48,422 nt of DNA from Pseudomonas morbosilactucae. Lineage in GTDB: Bacteria; Pseudomonadota; Gammaproteobacteria; Pseudomonadales; Pseudomonadaceae. Below are positions 25,514-33,401 of this stretch, piece by piece. The notes beneath the pieces were generated by a model. It made no database searches, was not told where the DNA came from, and worked only from the letters and a program-made list of their open reading frames with translations. Each line of letters opens with the position of its first letter. Positions within the stretch are counted from its first letter, which is position 1. Location: contig NZ_JALQCW010000009.1 of the NCBI RefSeq assembly GCF_023241715.1, forward strand, positions 1 to 48,422. The letters run 5' to 3'. The position numbers and the translations under genes are program-made.

Positions 25514-26065
25514 ATGAGCTTCAGAGCCCTGATTACCCTCGCCGAGGGCATCGACGACCTGCAAAGCGTGACCCTGATTGACGTGTTGCGCCGCGCCGAA
25601 ATCGAAGTGCTGGTGGCCAGTATCGAGGCGCGCCGCATGCTCACCTGTGCCCGGGGCACGCGCCTGACCGCCGATGCCATGTTAGTGGATGTGCTGGCCC
25701 AGGACTTCGACCTGATCGTGTTGCCCGGCGGCGCGGTGGGTGCACAACACCTGGCGGCGCATCAACCCCTGATGCAGCGGGTTAAGGATCAAGCGGCTGC
25801 GGGGCGGGTGTTTGCCGGTATCGCCGAAGCGCCGGCCCTGGCCTTGCAAGCCTACGGTGTGCTGCGCCAGCGACGCATGACCTGCTTGCCCAGCGTCAGC
25901 CAGCACTTGCTGGGCTGCACCTTTGTCGACCAGCCCGTGGTGGTGGATGGCAATTGCGTCACCGCCCAGGCTTCGGGAGCCGCCCTGGCGTTTGCCCTGA
26001 CCCTGGTGGAGGCACTCTGTGGCCGCGGCAAGCGCGCTGCGGTGGCGGGGCAGATGCTGGTTTAG
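25514..26065 (+). CDS. DJ-1/PfpI family protein lacking catalytic residues
   Basis: Predicted 183-residue protein of the DJ-1/YajL/ThiJ family. The N-terminus (ALITLAEGIDDLQSVTLIDV) aligns with DJ-1 ALVILAKGAEEMETV, and DLIVLPGG aligns with the family strand. The active-site cysteine of DJ-1 (ICAGP) is replaced: the motif here is GIAEAP, with A104 where Cys106 should be. The conserved Glu18 is replaced by Q17. Such a protein should lack the usual deglycase or peroxide-sensing chemistry. It lies 50 bases after the secreted gene, with its own start, and converges with an MFS gene. Function is unknown. Confidence 0.8.
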   Translation: MSFRALITLAEGIDDLQSVTLIDVLRRAEIEVLVASIEARRMLTCARGTRLTADAMLVDVLAQDFDLIVLPGGAVGAQHLAAHQPLMQRVKDQAAAGRVFAGIAEAPALALQAYGVLRQRRMTCLPSVSQHLLGCTFVDQPVVVDGNCVTAQASGAALAFALTLVEALCGRGKRAAVAGQMLV

Positions 26066-26079
26066 CCTGCCCCAAGGCT

Positions 26080-27318
26080 TCAGGCGGGTTTTTCCTCGAC
26101 CGGGACGTGCATCCGATCCCGATTGGCCAGGCTCGGGAACAATTTGATCCAGACGCCAGTGATCACCAGCGTACCGACCCCGCCCATGACCACGGCCGGC
26201 ACGGTGCCGAACCAGTGGGCGGTAACCCCGGATTCGAACTCCCCAAGCTGGTTCGAGGCGCCGATAAACAGCCCGTTGACCGCACTGACCCGGCCGCGCA
26301 TTTCGTCCGGGGTTTCCAACTGCACGAAGGACGCACGGATCACCATGCTGATCATGTCCGCCGCCCCCAGCACCACCAGCACGGCCAGGGAAAACCAGAA
26401 CGAGGTGGACAGGCCGAAGGCGATGGTGGCCACGCCAAACACCCCGACCGCAGTGAACATCACCCGGCCCACGTGGCGATCGACACTGCTGCGTGCCAGC
26501 CACAGGGACATCAACAAAGCCCCCACGGCGGGCGCTGAACGCAGCAAGCCCAGGCCCCAGGGCCCGGTGAGCAGAATGTCCTTGGCAAACACCGGCAGCA
26601 AGGCGGTGGCTCCGCCCAGCAGCACGGCGAACAGGTCCAGGGAGATGGCGCCGAGGATGTCCGGGCGGCTGCGGATAAAGCGAATCCCCGCCAGTAACGA
26701 ATCCAGGGTGGCCTTGCCCTTGTTCAGCGGCGTTTGCCGCGCCGGCAGGTTGAGCATCAGGCAGCAGGCGATCACGTAGAGCAGCACCGTCGGCCCATAG
26801 ACCCAGACGCTGCCGAAGGCATAGAGCAGGCCTCCGAGTGCCGGGGCCACGATGGTGGCCGATTGCTGGGCCGACTGCGCGGCCGCCACGGCCCGGGGGA
26901 ACAGGGCGCTGGGCACGATGCTCGGCAGCAGGGCCTGGGTGGTGGGCATCTCGAAGGAACGGGCGGCGCCGAGGAGGAATGCGAGGATAAAGATCATTTC
27001 CCGGGTGACGTTGTCGGTCAGGCTGCCAATGGCCAGGGACAGGGCGATCAACGCCTGCAGCGACTGACAAATAGCGGCCACGCGGCGCCGGTCATAACGG
27101 TCGGCCACGTGCCCGGTGTGCAGCATGAACAGTACTCGCGGGGCGAATTCCACCAGGCCCACCAGGCCCAGGTCGAGCACGTTGCCGGTCAGTTGGTAGA
27201 GGTTCCAGCCGATGGCCACGGTGAGCATCTGGAAGCCGCTGGCGGTGAAAATCCGGGCCAGCCAAAAGGCAACGAACGGCTGGTGATGACGTAACAGCAG
27301 AGGGGCTTGGCTGGGCAT
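26080..27318 (-). CDS. MFS exporter (EntS/DHA3-like)
   Basis: Predicted 412-residue permease of the DHA3/EntS-like branch, which usually exports siderophores or drugs. Twelve hydrophobic helices are visible. Loop 2-3 has the motif GHVADRYDRRRV, and helix regions IGWNLYQLTGNVLDLGLVG and RGRVSAVNGLFIGASNQLGE are family-like. The start MPSQAPLLLRHHQPFVAFW was chosen by alignment to the family; there is no strong ribosome binding site, and an upstream start is possible. It ends in a lysine-poor VEEKPA tail. No siderophore gene is nearby, so substrate is open. Confidence 0.85.
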   Translation of the reverse strand: MPSQAPLLLRHHQPFVAFWLARIFTASGFQMLTVAIGWNLYQLTGNVLDLGLVGLVEFAPRVLFMLHTGHVADRYDRRRVAAICQSLQALIALSLAIGSLTDNVTREMIFILAFLLGAARSFEMPTTQALLPSIVPSALFPRAVAAAQSAQQSATIVAPALGGLLYAFGSVWVYGPTVLLYVIACCLMLNLPARQTPLNKGKATLDSLLAGIRFIRSRPDILGAISLDLFAVLLGGATALLPVFAKDILLTGPWGLGLLRSAPAVGALLMSLWLARSSVDRHVGRVMFTAVGVFGVATIAFGLSTSFWFSLAVLVVLGAADMISMVIRASFVQLETPDEMRGRVSAVNGLFIGASNQLGEFESGVTAHWFGTVPAVVMGGVGTLVITGVWIKLFPSLANRDRMHVPVEEKPA

Positions 27319-27722
27319 CGGAACGTGGGTCTGAGCGAGGGGAACCGCGAGATTATCACCAACATGTAACCAATAGTTGCTATGCCGGGGAAAATCGTTA
27401 GCTGCGCATCTATCGAACTTCGCGGGGTCTTTTAGCGAACACGTCGAATCGCCGCCAAACCTCGGGCTTGAGGTGGTGAGGCAAGCTGTCACGCGACAAA
27501 TAACCACACAGTTGCACCGTGAAAATGGGACTACTCTTTCAACGTTGTTTGACCCAGATCAAAACCTTTTTTCAAGGCTGATGTGGTGGCCAGAGGGCCG
27601 AAATCCCTGCGTTGCGATGGTTTAAAAAAGAACGAATCAGAATTCGCCACACTCCATATCCGTGGGGGCAGTGGGTGCAGGCCCCAGGCCGGCAGCCGGT
27701 ATTACCTGACTGAGGAAAACGT
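27319..27722. other. upstream region of the cio operon
   Basis: About 400 bases between the divergent exporter and cioA with no supported gene. It contains an Anr-type box at 27,549 and an A/T-rich stretch (TTTAAAAAAGAACGAATCAG) near 27,621. The half nearer the exporter shows nothing recognisable. Confidence 0.7.
27549..27562. promoter_or_regulatory. Anr/Fnr box TTGACCCAGATCAA
   Basis: TTGAC-N4-ATCAA, one base from the Anr consensus TTGAT-N4-ATCAA. It lies about 160 bases before cioA. In Pseudomonas, terminal oxidases are commonly controlled by Anr in response to oxygen. Whether it activates or represses here cannot be told. Confidence 0.75.
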
Positions 27723-29165
27723 ATGTTCGGTTTGGAGGCAATTGATCTCGCCCGAATTCAGTTCGCATTCACCATCTCGTTCCACATCCTGTTCCCGGCC
27801 ATCACCATTGGTCTGGCGAGCTATCTGGCGGTGCTTGAAGGTCTGTGGCTGAAAACCCGTGACGATACCTACCGCGACCTGTACCACTTTTGGTCGAAGA
27901 TCTTCGCCGTCAACTTCGGCATGGGCGTGGTCTCCGGCCTGGTCATGGCCTATCAGTTCGGCACCAACTGGAGCCTCTTCTCGGATTTTGCCGGCGCTGT
28001 CACCGGCCCGCTACTCACCTATGAAGTCCTGACGGCCTTCTTCCTGGAGGCCGGTTTCCTCGGGGTGATGCTGTTCGGCTGGAACAAGGTCGGGCGCAAC
28101 CTGCACTTCTTCTCCACGGTCATGGTGGCCATCGGCACGTTGATTTCGACCTTCTGGATCCTCTCGTCCAACAGCTGGATGCAGACCCCCCAGGGCTTTG
28201 AAATCGTCGACGGCCGGGTGATCCCGGTGGACTGGTTTGCTGTGGTGTTCAACCCCTCGTTCCCGTACCGCCTGGCCCACATGGCGACCGCAGCCTTCGT
28301 CGCCACCGCCTTCTTCGTGGGTTCCTCGGCCGCCTGGCACCTGCTGCGTGGGCGTGATAACCCGGCGATTCGGCGCATGCTGTCGATGGCCATGTGGATG
28401 GCCCTGATCGTCGCCCCAGTACAGGCGGTGATCGGCGACTTCCACGGCCTCAACACCCTCAAGCACCAGCCGGCAAAAATTGCCGCCATTGAAGGCCACT
28501 GGGAAAACGTCGGTGACGAGCCGACCCCGCTGATCCTCTTCGGCTGGCCGGACATGAAGGAAGAGAAAACCAAGTACGCGGTGGAAATTCCCTACCTGGG
28601 CAGCCTGATCCTGACCCACTCCCTGGACAAACAGGTGCCGGCGCTCAAGGAGTTTCCGCCTGAAGATCGCCCCAACTCGACCATTGTCTTCTGGTCGTTC
28701 CGGATCATGGTCGGCCTGGGCTTCCTGATGATCTTCACCGGCCTGTGGAGCCTGTGGCTGCGCAAGCGCGACCGCATTTACCACAACCGCCTGTTCCTGC
28801 ATTTGGCGTTGTGGATGGGCCCGTCCGGGTTGATCGCGATCCTCGCTGGCTGGTTCACCACTGAAATCGGTCGCCAGCCGTGGGTGGTCTACGGGTTGAT
28901 GCGCACGGCCGATGCGTCCTCGGGGCACAGCTTTGCCCAGATGAGCATCACCCTGGCGCTGTTTGTCGTGGTGTATTTCTCGCTGTTCGGCGTCGGCCTG
29001 GGCTACATGATGCGCCTGGTGCGCAAGGGGCCGAAAATCAACGAAGGCGCCGAGACCAGCCACGGCGGTCCCGGACAGCAACGCACACCGGCTCGTCCGC
29101 TGTCGGCTGCCGACGACGATGCTGGGGTCGACGACCACGGCACCCGCCTGAACAAGGGGAACTGA
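27723..29165 (+). CDS. cioA: cyanide-insensitive (bd-type) ubiquinol oxidase subunit I
   Basis: Predicted 480-residue integral membrane subunit of the bd-type quinol oxidase, reducing O2 to water with electrons from ubiquinol. Haem-ligand histidines are visible at H21 (FAFTISFHILFPAITIG) and in YRLAHMATAAFVATAF. The signature GRQPWVVYGLMRT is present. The periplasmic Q-loop is short and total length is about 40 residues below E. coli CydA, as in the CioA branch described in P. aeruginosa. Start context is GAGGAAAACGTATG. It is followed at 3 bases by cioB and then the DUF2474 gene. Confidence 0.95.
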   Translation: MFGLEAIDLARIQFAFTISFHILFPAITIGLASYLAVLEGLWLKTRDDTYRDLYHFWSKIFAVNFGMGVVSGLVMAYQFGTNWSLFSDFAGAVTGPLLTYEVLTAFFLEAGFLGVMLFGWNKVGRNLHFFSTVMVAIGTLISTFWILSSNSWMQTPQGFEIVDGRVIPVDWFAVVFNPSFPYRLAHMATAAFVATAFFVGSSAAWHLLRGRDNPAIRRMLSMAMWMALIVAPVQAVIGDFHGLNTLKHQPAKIAAIEGHWENVGDEPTPLILFGWPDMKEEKTKYAVEIPYLGSLILTHSLDKQVPALKEFPPEDRPNSTIVFWSFRIMVGLGFLMIFTGLWSLWLRKRDRIYHNRLFLHLALWMGPSGLIAILAGWFTTEIGRQPWVVYGLMRTADASSGHSFAQMSITLALFVVVYFSLFGVGLGYMMRLVRKGPKINEGAETSHGGPGQQRTPARPLSAADDDAGVDDHGTRLNKGN

Positions 29166-29168
29166 GTC

Positions 29169-30176
29169 ATGGGTATTGATCTTCCGCTGATCTGGGCCGT
29201 GATTATCATCTTCGGCATCATGATGTACGTGGTCATGGACGGCTTCGACCTGGGCATCGGGATTCTCTTCCCGTTCGTCAAGGACGAGCGCGACCGTGAC
29301 GTGATGATGAACACCGTCGCCCCGGTCTGGGACGGCAACGAAACCTGGCTGGTATTGGGCGGTGCGGCGTTGTTCGGCGCCTTCCCGCTGGCTTACTCGG
29401 TGGTACTTTCGGCGCTCTACCTGCCGCTGATCCTGATGCTGATCGGCTTGATCTTCCGCGGCGTGGCCTTTGAGTTCCGCTTCAAGGCCAAGGACGACAA
29501 GCGCCATATCTGGGACAAGGCCTTTATCTGGGGGTCGTTGGCGGCGACCTTTTTCCAGGGCGTGGCCCTGGGTGCCTTCATCGATGGCATTCCGGTGGTC
29601 AATCGCCAGTTCGCCGGCGGCTCCCTGGACTGGCTGACCCCGTTCACCCTGTTCTGCGGCCTGGCGCTGGTGGTGGCCTACGCCTTGCTCGGCTGCACCT
29701 GGCTGATCATGAAGACCGAAGGCAAGTTGCAGGAACAGATGCACAACCTGGCGCGGCCCCTGGCCTACGTGGTGCTGGCGGTGATTGGCGTTGTCAGCCT
29801 GTGGACGCCCTTGGCGCATCCGGAAATCGCTTCGCGCTGGTTCACCCTGCCCAACCTGTTCTGGTTCCTACCGGTGCCGATCCTGGTGTTGGTGACCATG
29901 TACGGCTTGCTCCGCGCCGTGGCCCGCAACGCCAACTACACGCCGTTCCTGTTGACCCTGGTGCTGATCTTCCTCGGCTACAGCGGTTTGGGCATCAGCC
30001 TGTGGCCGAACATCGTGCCGCCGTCGATCTCCATCTGGGACGCCGCCGCGCCGCCGCAAAGCCAGGGCTTCATGCTGGTGGGCACGCTGTTCATCATCCC
30101 GTTCATCCTGGGTTACACCTTCTGGAGCTACTACGTGTTCCGCGGCAAGGTCACCCACGAAGACGGTTACCACTAG
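29169..30176 (+). CDS. cioB: cyanide-insensitive (bd-type) ubiquinol oxidase subunit II
   Basis: Predicted 335-residue subunit II, the membrane partner of CioA. It begins with LPLIWAVIIIFGIMMYVVMD and the conserved GFDLGIGILFPFV. NTVAPVWDGNETWLVLGGA and the RGVAFEFRFK segment are the standard family motifs. Eight or nine hydrophobic helices are visible, and the length equals that of P. aeruginosa CioB. The start is 3 bases after the cioA stop. A REP-like stretch separates it from the small third gene of the operon. Confidence 0.95.
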   Translation: MGIDLPLIWAVIIIFGIMMYVVMDGFDLGIGILFPFVKDERDRDVMMNTVAPVWDGNETWLVLGGAALFGAFPLAYSVVLSALYLPLILMLIGLIFRGVAFEFRFKAKDDKRHIWDKAFIWGSLAATFFQGVALGAFIDGIPVVNRQFAGGSLDWLTPFTLFCGLALVVAYALLGCTWLIMKTEGKLQEQMHNLARPLAYVVLAVIGVVSLWTPLAHPEIASRWFTLPNLFWFLPVPILVLVTMYGLLRAVARNANYTPFLLTLVLIFLGYSGLGISLWPNIVPPSISIWDAAAPPQSQGFMLVGTLFIIPFILGYTFWSYYVFRGKVTHEDGYH

Positions 30177-30180
30177 GTAG

Positions 30181-30270
30181 GGGCCGGCTAGCCGGTGACG
30201 AGTCCCTTGAGGCTCGCGCCCGGTTTGCTGCCGCTTTCGCTGGCAAACCAGCGGCTACAGGCATTCGGGT
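30181..30270. repeat. degenerate REP-like palindromes inside the cio operon
   Basis: GGGCCGGCTAGCCGG followed about 45 bases later by CGCTGGCAAACCAGCGGCTACAG. The two parts resemble the ends of a REP pair, but they are diverged. The element lies between cioB and the DUF2474 gene, where it may stabilise the upstream mRNA or reduce downstream expression. Confidence 0.55.
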
Positions 30271-30288
30271 TAAGCAGGAGTCGAGATC

Positions 30289-30456
30289 ATGAGCGGTAAA
30301 CACTCTTTGCAGGAAATCGAACAGGCGGAAAAGAAGCCGCTCTGGCAGCGGCTTGGCTGGCTGGCAATGATCTGGACCGGTAGCGTCCTGGCGCTCTTCG
30401 TGGTGGCCAGTCTGATGCGCATGTTTATGAACGCTGCGGGCCTGACCACCCACTGA
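30289..30456 (+). CDS. DUF2474 small membrane protein of the bd-type oxidase
   Basis: Predicted 55-residue protein. A charged cytoplasmic N-terminus (residues 1-21, ending KKPLWQRLG) precedes one transmembrane helix at about 23-43 (WLAMIWTGSVLALFVVASLM). It matches DUF2474, the short protein found next to cydAB/cioAB and comparable in role to CydX of E. coli, which stabilises the oxidase. AGCAGGAG lies 8 bases ahead of the ATG. A strong terminator follows at 30,503. It is easy to miss because of its size. Its exact role in CioAB is inferred. Confidence 0.85.
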   Translation: MSGKHSLQEIEQAEKKPLWQRLGWLAMIWTGSVLALFVVASLMRMFMNAAGLTTH

Positions 30457-30502
30457 AACACCACCGTCCATCCCATCCCGTTGCCTTGCGGCACGGTTTT
30501 AT

Positions 30503-30527
30503 AACCCTCCGTTGGAGGGTTTTTTTT
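30503..30527 (+). terminator. intrinsic terminator of the cio operon
   Basis: Arms AACCCTCC / GGAGGGTT with 3-base loop GTT, followed by a run of eight or more T. It is placed about 46 bases after the small gene's stop and before the convergent rlmG. Confidence 0.93.
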
Positions 30528-30536
30528 GCCCGGGAT

Positions 30537-31661
30537 TTACTTGCGTGCCTTGAGAATCACGAACTTCGGCGTGGCCGCCACTTGCTCCACGCCGCGGAAC
30601 AGGCGCGCCAGCTTGCTGTGATAGCCCAGGTGGCGGTTGCCGACTATATAGAGGGCACCGCCCACCACCAGGGCTTCACGGGCCTGCTGGAACATGCGCC
30701 AGGCGAGAAAATCGCCCACCACTTGCTGCTGGTGGAACGGTGGGTTGCACAGCACCACGTCCAGGGACTGGGCTTCCTGGCCGGCCAGGCCGTCGCCGGC
30801 GCGCACCGTCACGTCGCGTTCACCTAGGGTGGCGCGCCAGTTTTCCAGGGCTGATTGCACCGCCATGAACGACTCGTCCACCAGGGTGTACTGGGCGTCG
30901 GGGTTGTTCAGGGCACTGGCGATGGCCAACACGCCGTTACCGCAACCCAGGTCGGCGACCCGGGCGCTGCCGAGGTTGTTCGGCAGGTGGGGCAGGAAGG
31001 CCCGGGTGCCGATGTCCAGCCCTTCGCGGCAGAACACGTTGGCGTGGTTGAGCAGCTCGATGGCCGGCTCGTCGAGCCGGTAGCGTGTCGGGTAGGGCGA
31101 CACGGCCGGGGTTTTGTCTTCCGGGGTGGCGATCAGCAAACGGGCCTTTTTCACCGCCAGGGACGCCTGGACCGGGCCGATGTAGCGCTCCAGCAAATCC
31201 CCGGCGGCGCGGGGCAGGTGCTTGACCATGGCCGCCGCGACGACTTGTGCGCCCGGGGCCAGTTGCCCTTGCAGGCGGATCAGTTGTTCTTCCAGCAGGG
31301 CCAGGGTTTTCGGCACGCGGATCAGCACCCGGTCGAAAGGCCCGCTCAAGGGCTGGCTGGCCGGCACCAGGCTCACGGCGTCGAAGGCCTGGCCATTGCG
31401 CACCAGGTTCTTTTCCAGGCCCTGGGCGCCGAGAAAGGAATCGCCACTGCTGCTGACCTGCACCCGGCCGACCAGGCTCGCGGCCAAGGCGCCGAAGCTG
31501 TCGTTGAGCACCAGCACCCGCGTCGTTGCCGCCGGCTGTTGCTCGGCTAGGTGGTTGAGCAGGTACTCGTCCGCCGCGTCGAAGGCTTGCAGGGGCTCAT
31601 TCGATTGTTCGGGTTGGCGGATCAGGTCGAGCTGGGCGAAGGGACTGACGAGCAGGGGCAT
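30537..31661 (-). CDS. rlmG: 23S rRNA (guanine-1835-N2)-methyltransferase
   Basis: Predicted 374-residue SAM-dependent methyltransferase of the RsmC/RlmG type. The N-terminal half is a degenerate methyltransferase-like domain (FDAADEYLLNHL, VLVLNDSFGALAASL). The catalytic half has SAM motif VADLGCGNGVLAIASALNN and the adenine-type DVVLCNPPFHQQ motif. The length fits RlmG. The ATG at 31,661 matches the family's start (MPLLVSPFAQLDLIRQP); longer open frame upstream is not conserved. Divergent from fpr. Confidence 0.93.
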   Translation of the reverse strand: MPLLVSPFAQLDLIRQPEQSNEPLQAFDAADEYLLNHLAEQQPAATTRVLVLNDSFGALAASLVGRVQVSSSGDSFLGAQGLEKNLVRNGQAFDAVSLVPASQPLSGPFDRVLIRVPKTLALLEEQLIRLQGQLAPGAQVVAAAMVKHLPRAAGDLLERYIGPVQASLAVKKARLLIATPEDKTPAVSPYPTRYRLDEPAIELLNHANVFCREGLDIGTRAFLPHLPNNLGSARVADLGCGNGVLAIASALNNPDAQYTLVDESFMAVQSALENWRATLGERDVTVRAGDGLAGQEAQSLDVVLCNPPFHQQQVVGDFLAWRMFQQAREALVVGGALYIVGNRHLGYHSKLARLFRGVEQVAATPKFVILKARK

Positions 31662-31880
31662 GGGTACAGACTCTGGGTAATCGATGAATGTCCTGCCGGC
31701 GCACGGGCCGCGATGCAGGCAGGCCCCAGCGAGCCGGTGCCGTATGGGCGTGGCTCGAAGGGGGGTAAATGGTACGTTTTTTTGCCGGTGCTTGCCCGGA
31801 AACGATGCCATTACAAACCGCCGGTGTTTGTCCGGCCCGCTTTGCGGGACACTAAGGGCCTTCGTCCCATGGAGCCCGTC

Positions 31881-32657
31881 ATGACTGCCAGTGCAGAAAA
31901 ATACACGCGCCAGACGTTGCTCGACGTCCAGCCCCTGACCCCCAGCCTGTTTACCCTGCGCACCACGCGGGATACGGGTTTTCGCTTTCGCGCCGGTCAG
32001 TTCGCTCGCCTCGGGGTGACCAAGGCCGATGGCAGCACGGTCTGGCGCGCGTACTCCATGGTGTCGTCGCCCTTTGATGAGTTCCTCGAGTTTTTCTCCA
32101 TCGTGGTGCCGGACGGCGAGTTCACCAGCGAGCTGAGTCGGTTGCAGGTGGGCGACAGCCTGTTGGTGGATCGCCAGGCGTTCGGTTACCTGACCCTGGA
32201 TCGCTTCATCGATGGCCGCGACCTGTGGCTGTTATCCACAGGCACCGGGGTCGCGCCTTTTCTGTCGATCCTCCAGGACTTTGAAGTCTGGGAGAAATTC
32301 GAGCGCATCATCCTCGTCTACAGCGTGCGCGAGGCCAAGGAGCTGGCCTATCAACAGTTGATCGCCGAGTTGGCGCAGCGCGACTACCTGGCGGAGGTTG
32401 CCCACAAGCTGACGTTCATCAGCATCGTGACCCGGGAGCAGCATCCAGGCAGCCTGAACGGGCGCATCACGACCCTGATTGAGAATGGTGAATTGGAACG
32501 GGCTGCCGGCGTTGAACTGTGCGCCGAGCACTCGCGGGTGATGCTCTGCGGCAACCCGCAGATGATCGAGGACACGCGCGCGCTGCTCAAGCAACGCGAC
32601 ATGCAACTGAGCCTGAGCCGGCGCCCTGGGCAGGTGGCGGTGGAAACCTACTGGTAA
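31881..32657 (+). CDS. fpr: ferredoxin/flavodoxin-NADP+ reductase
   Basis: Predicted 258-residue FAD enzyme moving electrons between NADPH and ferredoxin or flavodoxin. FAD-binding RAYSMVSSP is at residues 56-64. The NADP-binding GTGVAPFLS is at 120-128. The C-terminal VMLCGNPQMIEDT is typical of bacterial Fpr. It ends VAVETYW; an aromatic C-terminal residue is characteristic. A Met four codons upstream is another possible start. The sequence looks like the FprB-type paralogue seen in Pseudomonas rather than the finR-linked FprA, because no finR is adjacent. A good terminator follows. Confidence 0.92.
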   Translation: MTASAEKYTRQTLLDVQPLTPSLFTLRTTRDTGFRFRAGQFARLGVTKADGSTVWRAYSMVSSPFDEFLEFFSIVVPDGEFTSELSRLQVGDSLLVDRQAFGYLTLDRFIDGRDLWLLSTGTGVAPFLSILQDFEVWEKFERIILVYSVREAKELAYQQLIAELAQRDYLAEVAHKLTFISIVTREQHPGSLNGRITTLIENGELERAAGVELCAEHSRVMLCGNPQMIEDTRALLKQRDMQLSLSRRPGQVAVETYW

Positions 32658-32659
32658 TA

Positions 32660-32686
32660 AAAACGGCGCTTCGAGGGCGCCGTTTT
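32660..32686. terminator. terminator between fpr and mscL
   Basis: Ten-base arms AAAACGGCGC / GCGCCGTTTT with 7-base loop TTCGAGG. A-run and T-run on both sides make it work in either direction for these convergent genes. Confidence 0.9.
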
Positions 32687-32705
32687 GCTGATCCGTTGCC
32701 AGGGT

Positions 32706-33119
32706 TCAGGGCTTGTCGTTCTGCGCCTTGAGCAGGTCGCGGATCTCGCCCAGCAACACTTCTTCCTTGGTCGGAACCGGAGGCGCGCTGGGGGCCACGG
32801 CTTCTTCGCGCTTCAGGCGGTTGATGGCTTTCACGCCCATGAAGATGGCGAAGGCGACGATCACGAAGTCGATCATGCTCTGGATGAATTTGCCGTAGGC
32901 CAGAACCACGGCCGGCGTGTCGCCCACTGCTGCCTTGAGGGTGATCGCCAAGTCGCTGAAGTCCACTCCACCGATCAGCAGGCCGATCGGGGGCATGACC
33001 ACATCGCCGACAAAAGACGAGACGATTTTGCCGAAGGCGGCGCCGATGATAATACCGACCGCCATGTCGACAACATTCCCTTTGACCGCGAAGGCCTTGA
33101 ACTCACTGATCACGCCCAT
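32706..33119 (-). CDS. mscL: large-conductance mechanosensitive channel
   Basis: Predicted 137-residue MscL, a homopentameric inner-membrane channel that releases solutes on hypo-osmotic shock. N-terminal amphipathic helix and first membrane helix are in [20 protein letters not shown] and [21 protein letters not shown]2 is in [16 protein letters not shown]. The C-terminal helix bundle ([14 protein letters not shown]) is intact. The ATG at 33,119 is preferred; upstream open frame is not conserved. A monocistronic unit. Confidence 0.96.
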   Translation of the reverse strand: MGVISEFKAFAVKGNVVDMAVGIIIGAAFGKIVSSFVGDVVMPPIGLLIGGVDFSDLAITLKAAVGDTPAVVLAYGKFIQSMIDFVIVAFAIFMGVKAINRLKREEAVAPSAPPVPTKEEVLLGEIRDLLKAQNDKP

Positions 33120-33401
33120 GGGGTATTCCTTATTACTGATGAGGTTGGTTTTCGCAGTGTAAATCAGCAAAAAGCATTTTGCCGAAACAACTTTTTACAG
33201 CTCAGGGGGTATCGACCCTGATAACGGCCAATAGTTTATTAAAGTGCCACTATTCGCGCGTGATACCCCTCGCTTCAATAATTAACCAGAACTTTTTTTC
33301 AATCGGGGTCTTGTTGTCTTTCTATTTAGTACTCAAACACTTAGCTACTAGCCTCTGGCAGGCGCATCACGGTGCGCCTTATATAACTAGAGGAATAAAA
33401 C

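Noticed and set aside
28011..29819. 602-codon minus-strand open frame across cioA and cioB
   Set aside because: Same reason: it covers two strongly conserved genes on the other strand and has no family-like sequence.
33190..33275. Palindromes TCAGGG...CCCTGA and GGGGTATC...GATACCCC upstream of katB, considered as an OxyR site
   Set aside because: They do not fit the ATAG-N7-CTAT tetranucleotide spacing; the ATAG at 33,231 lacks properly spaced partners.
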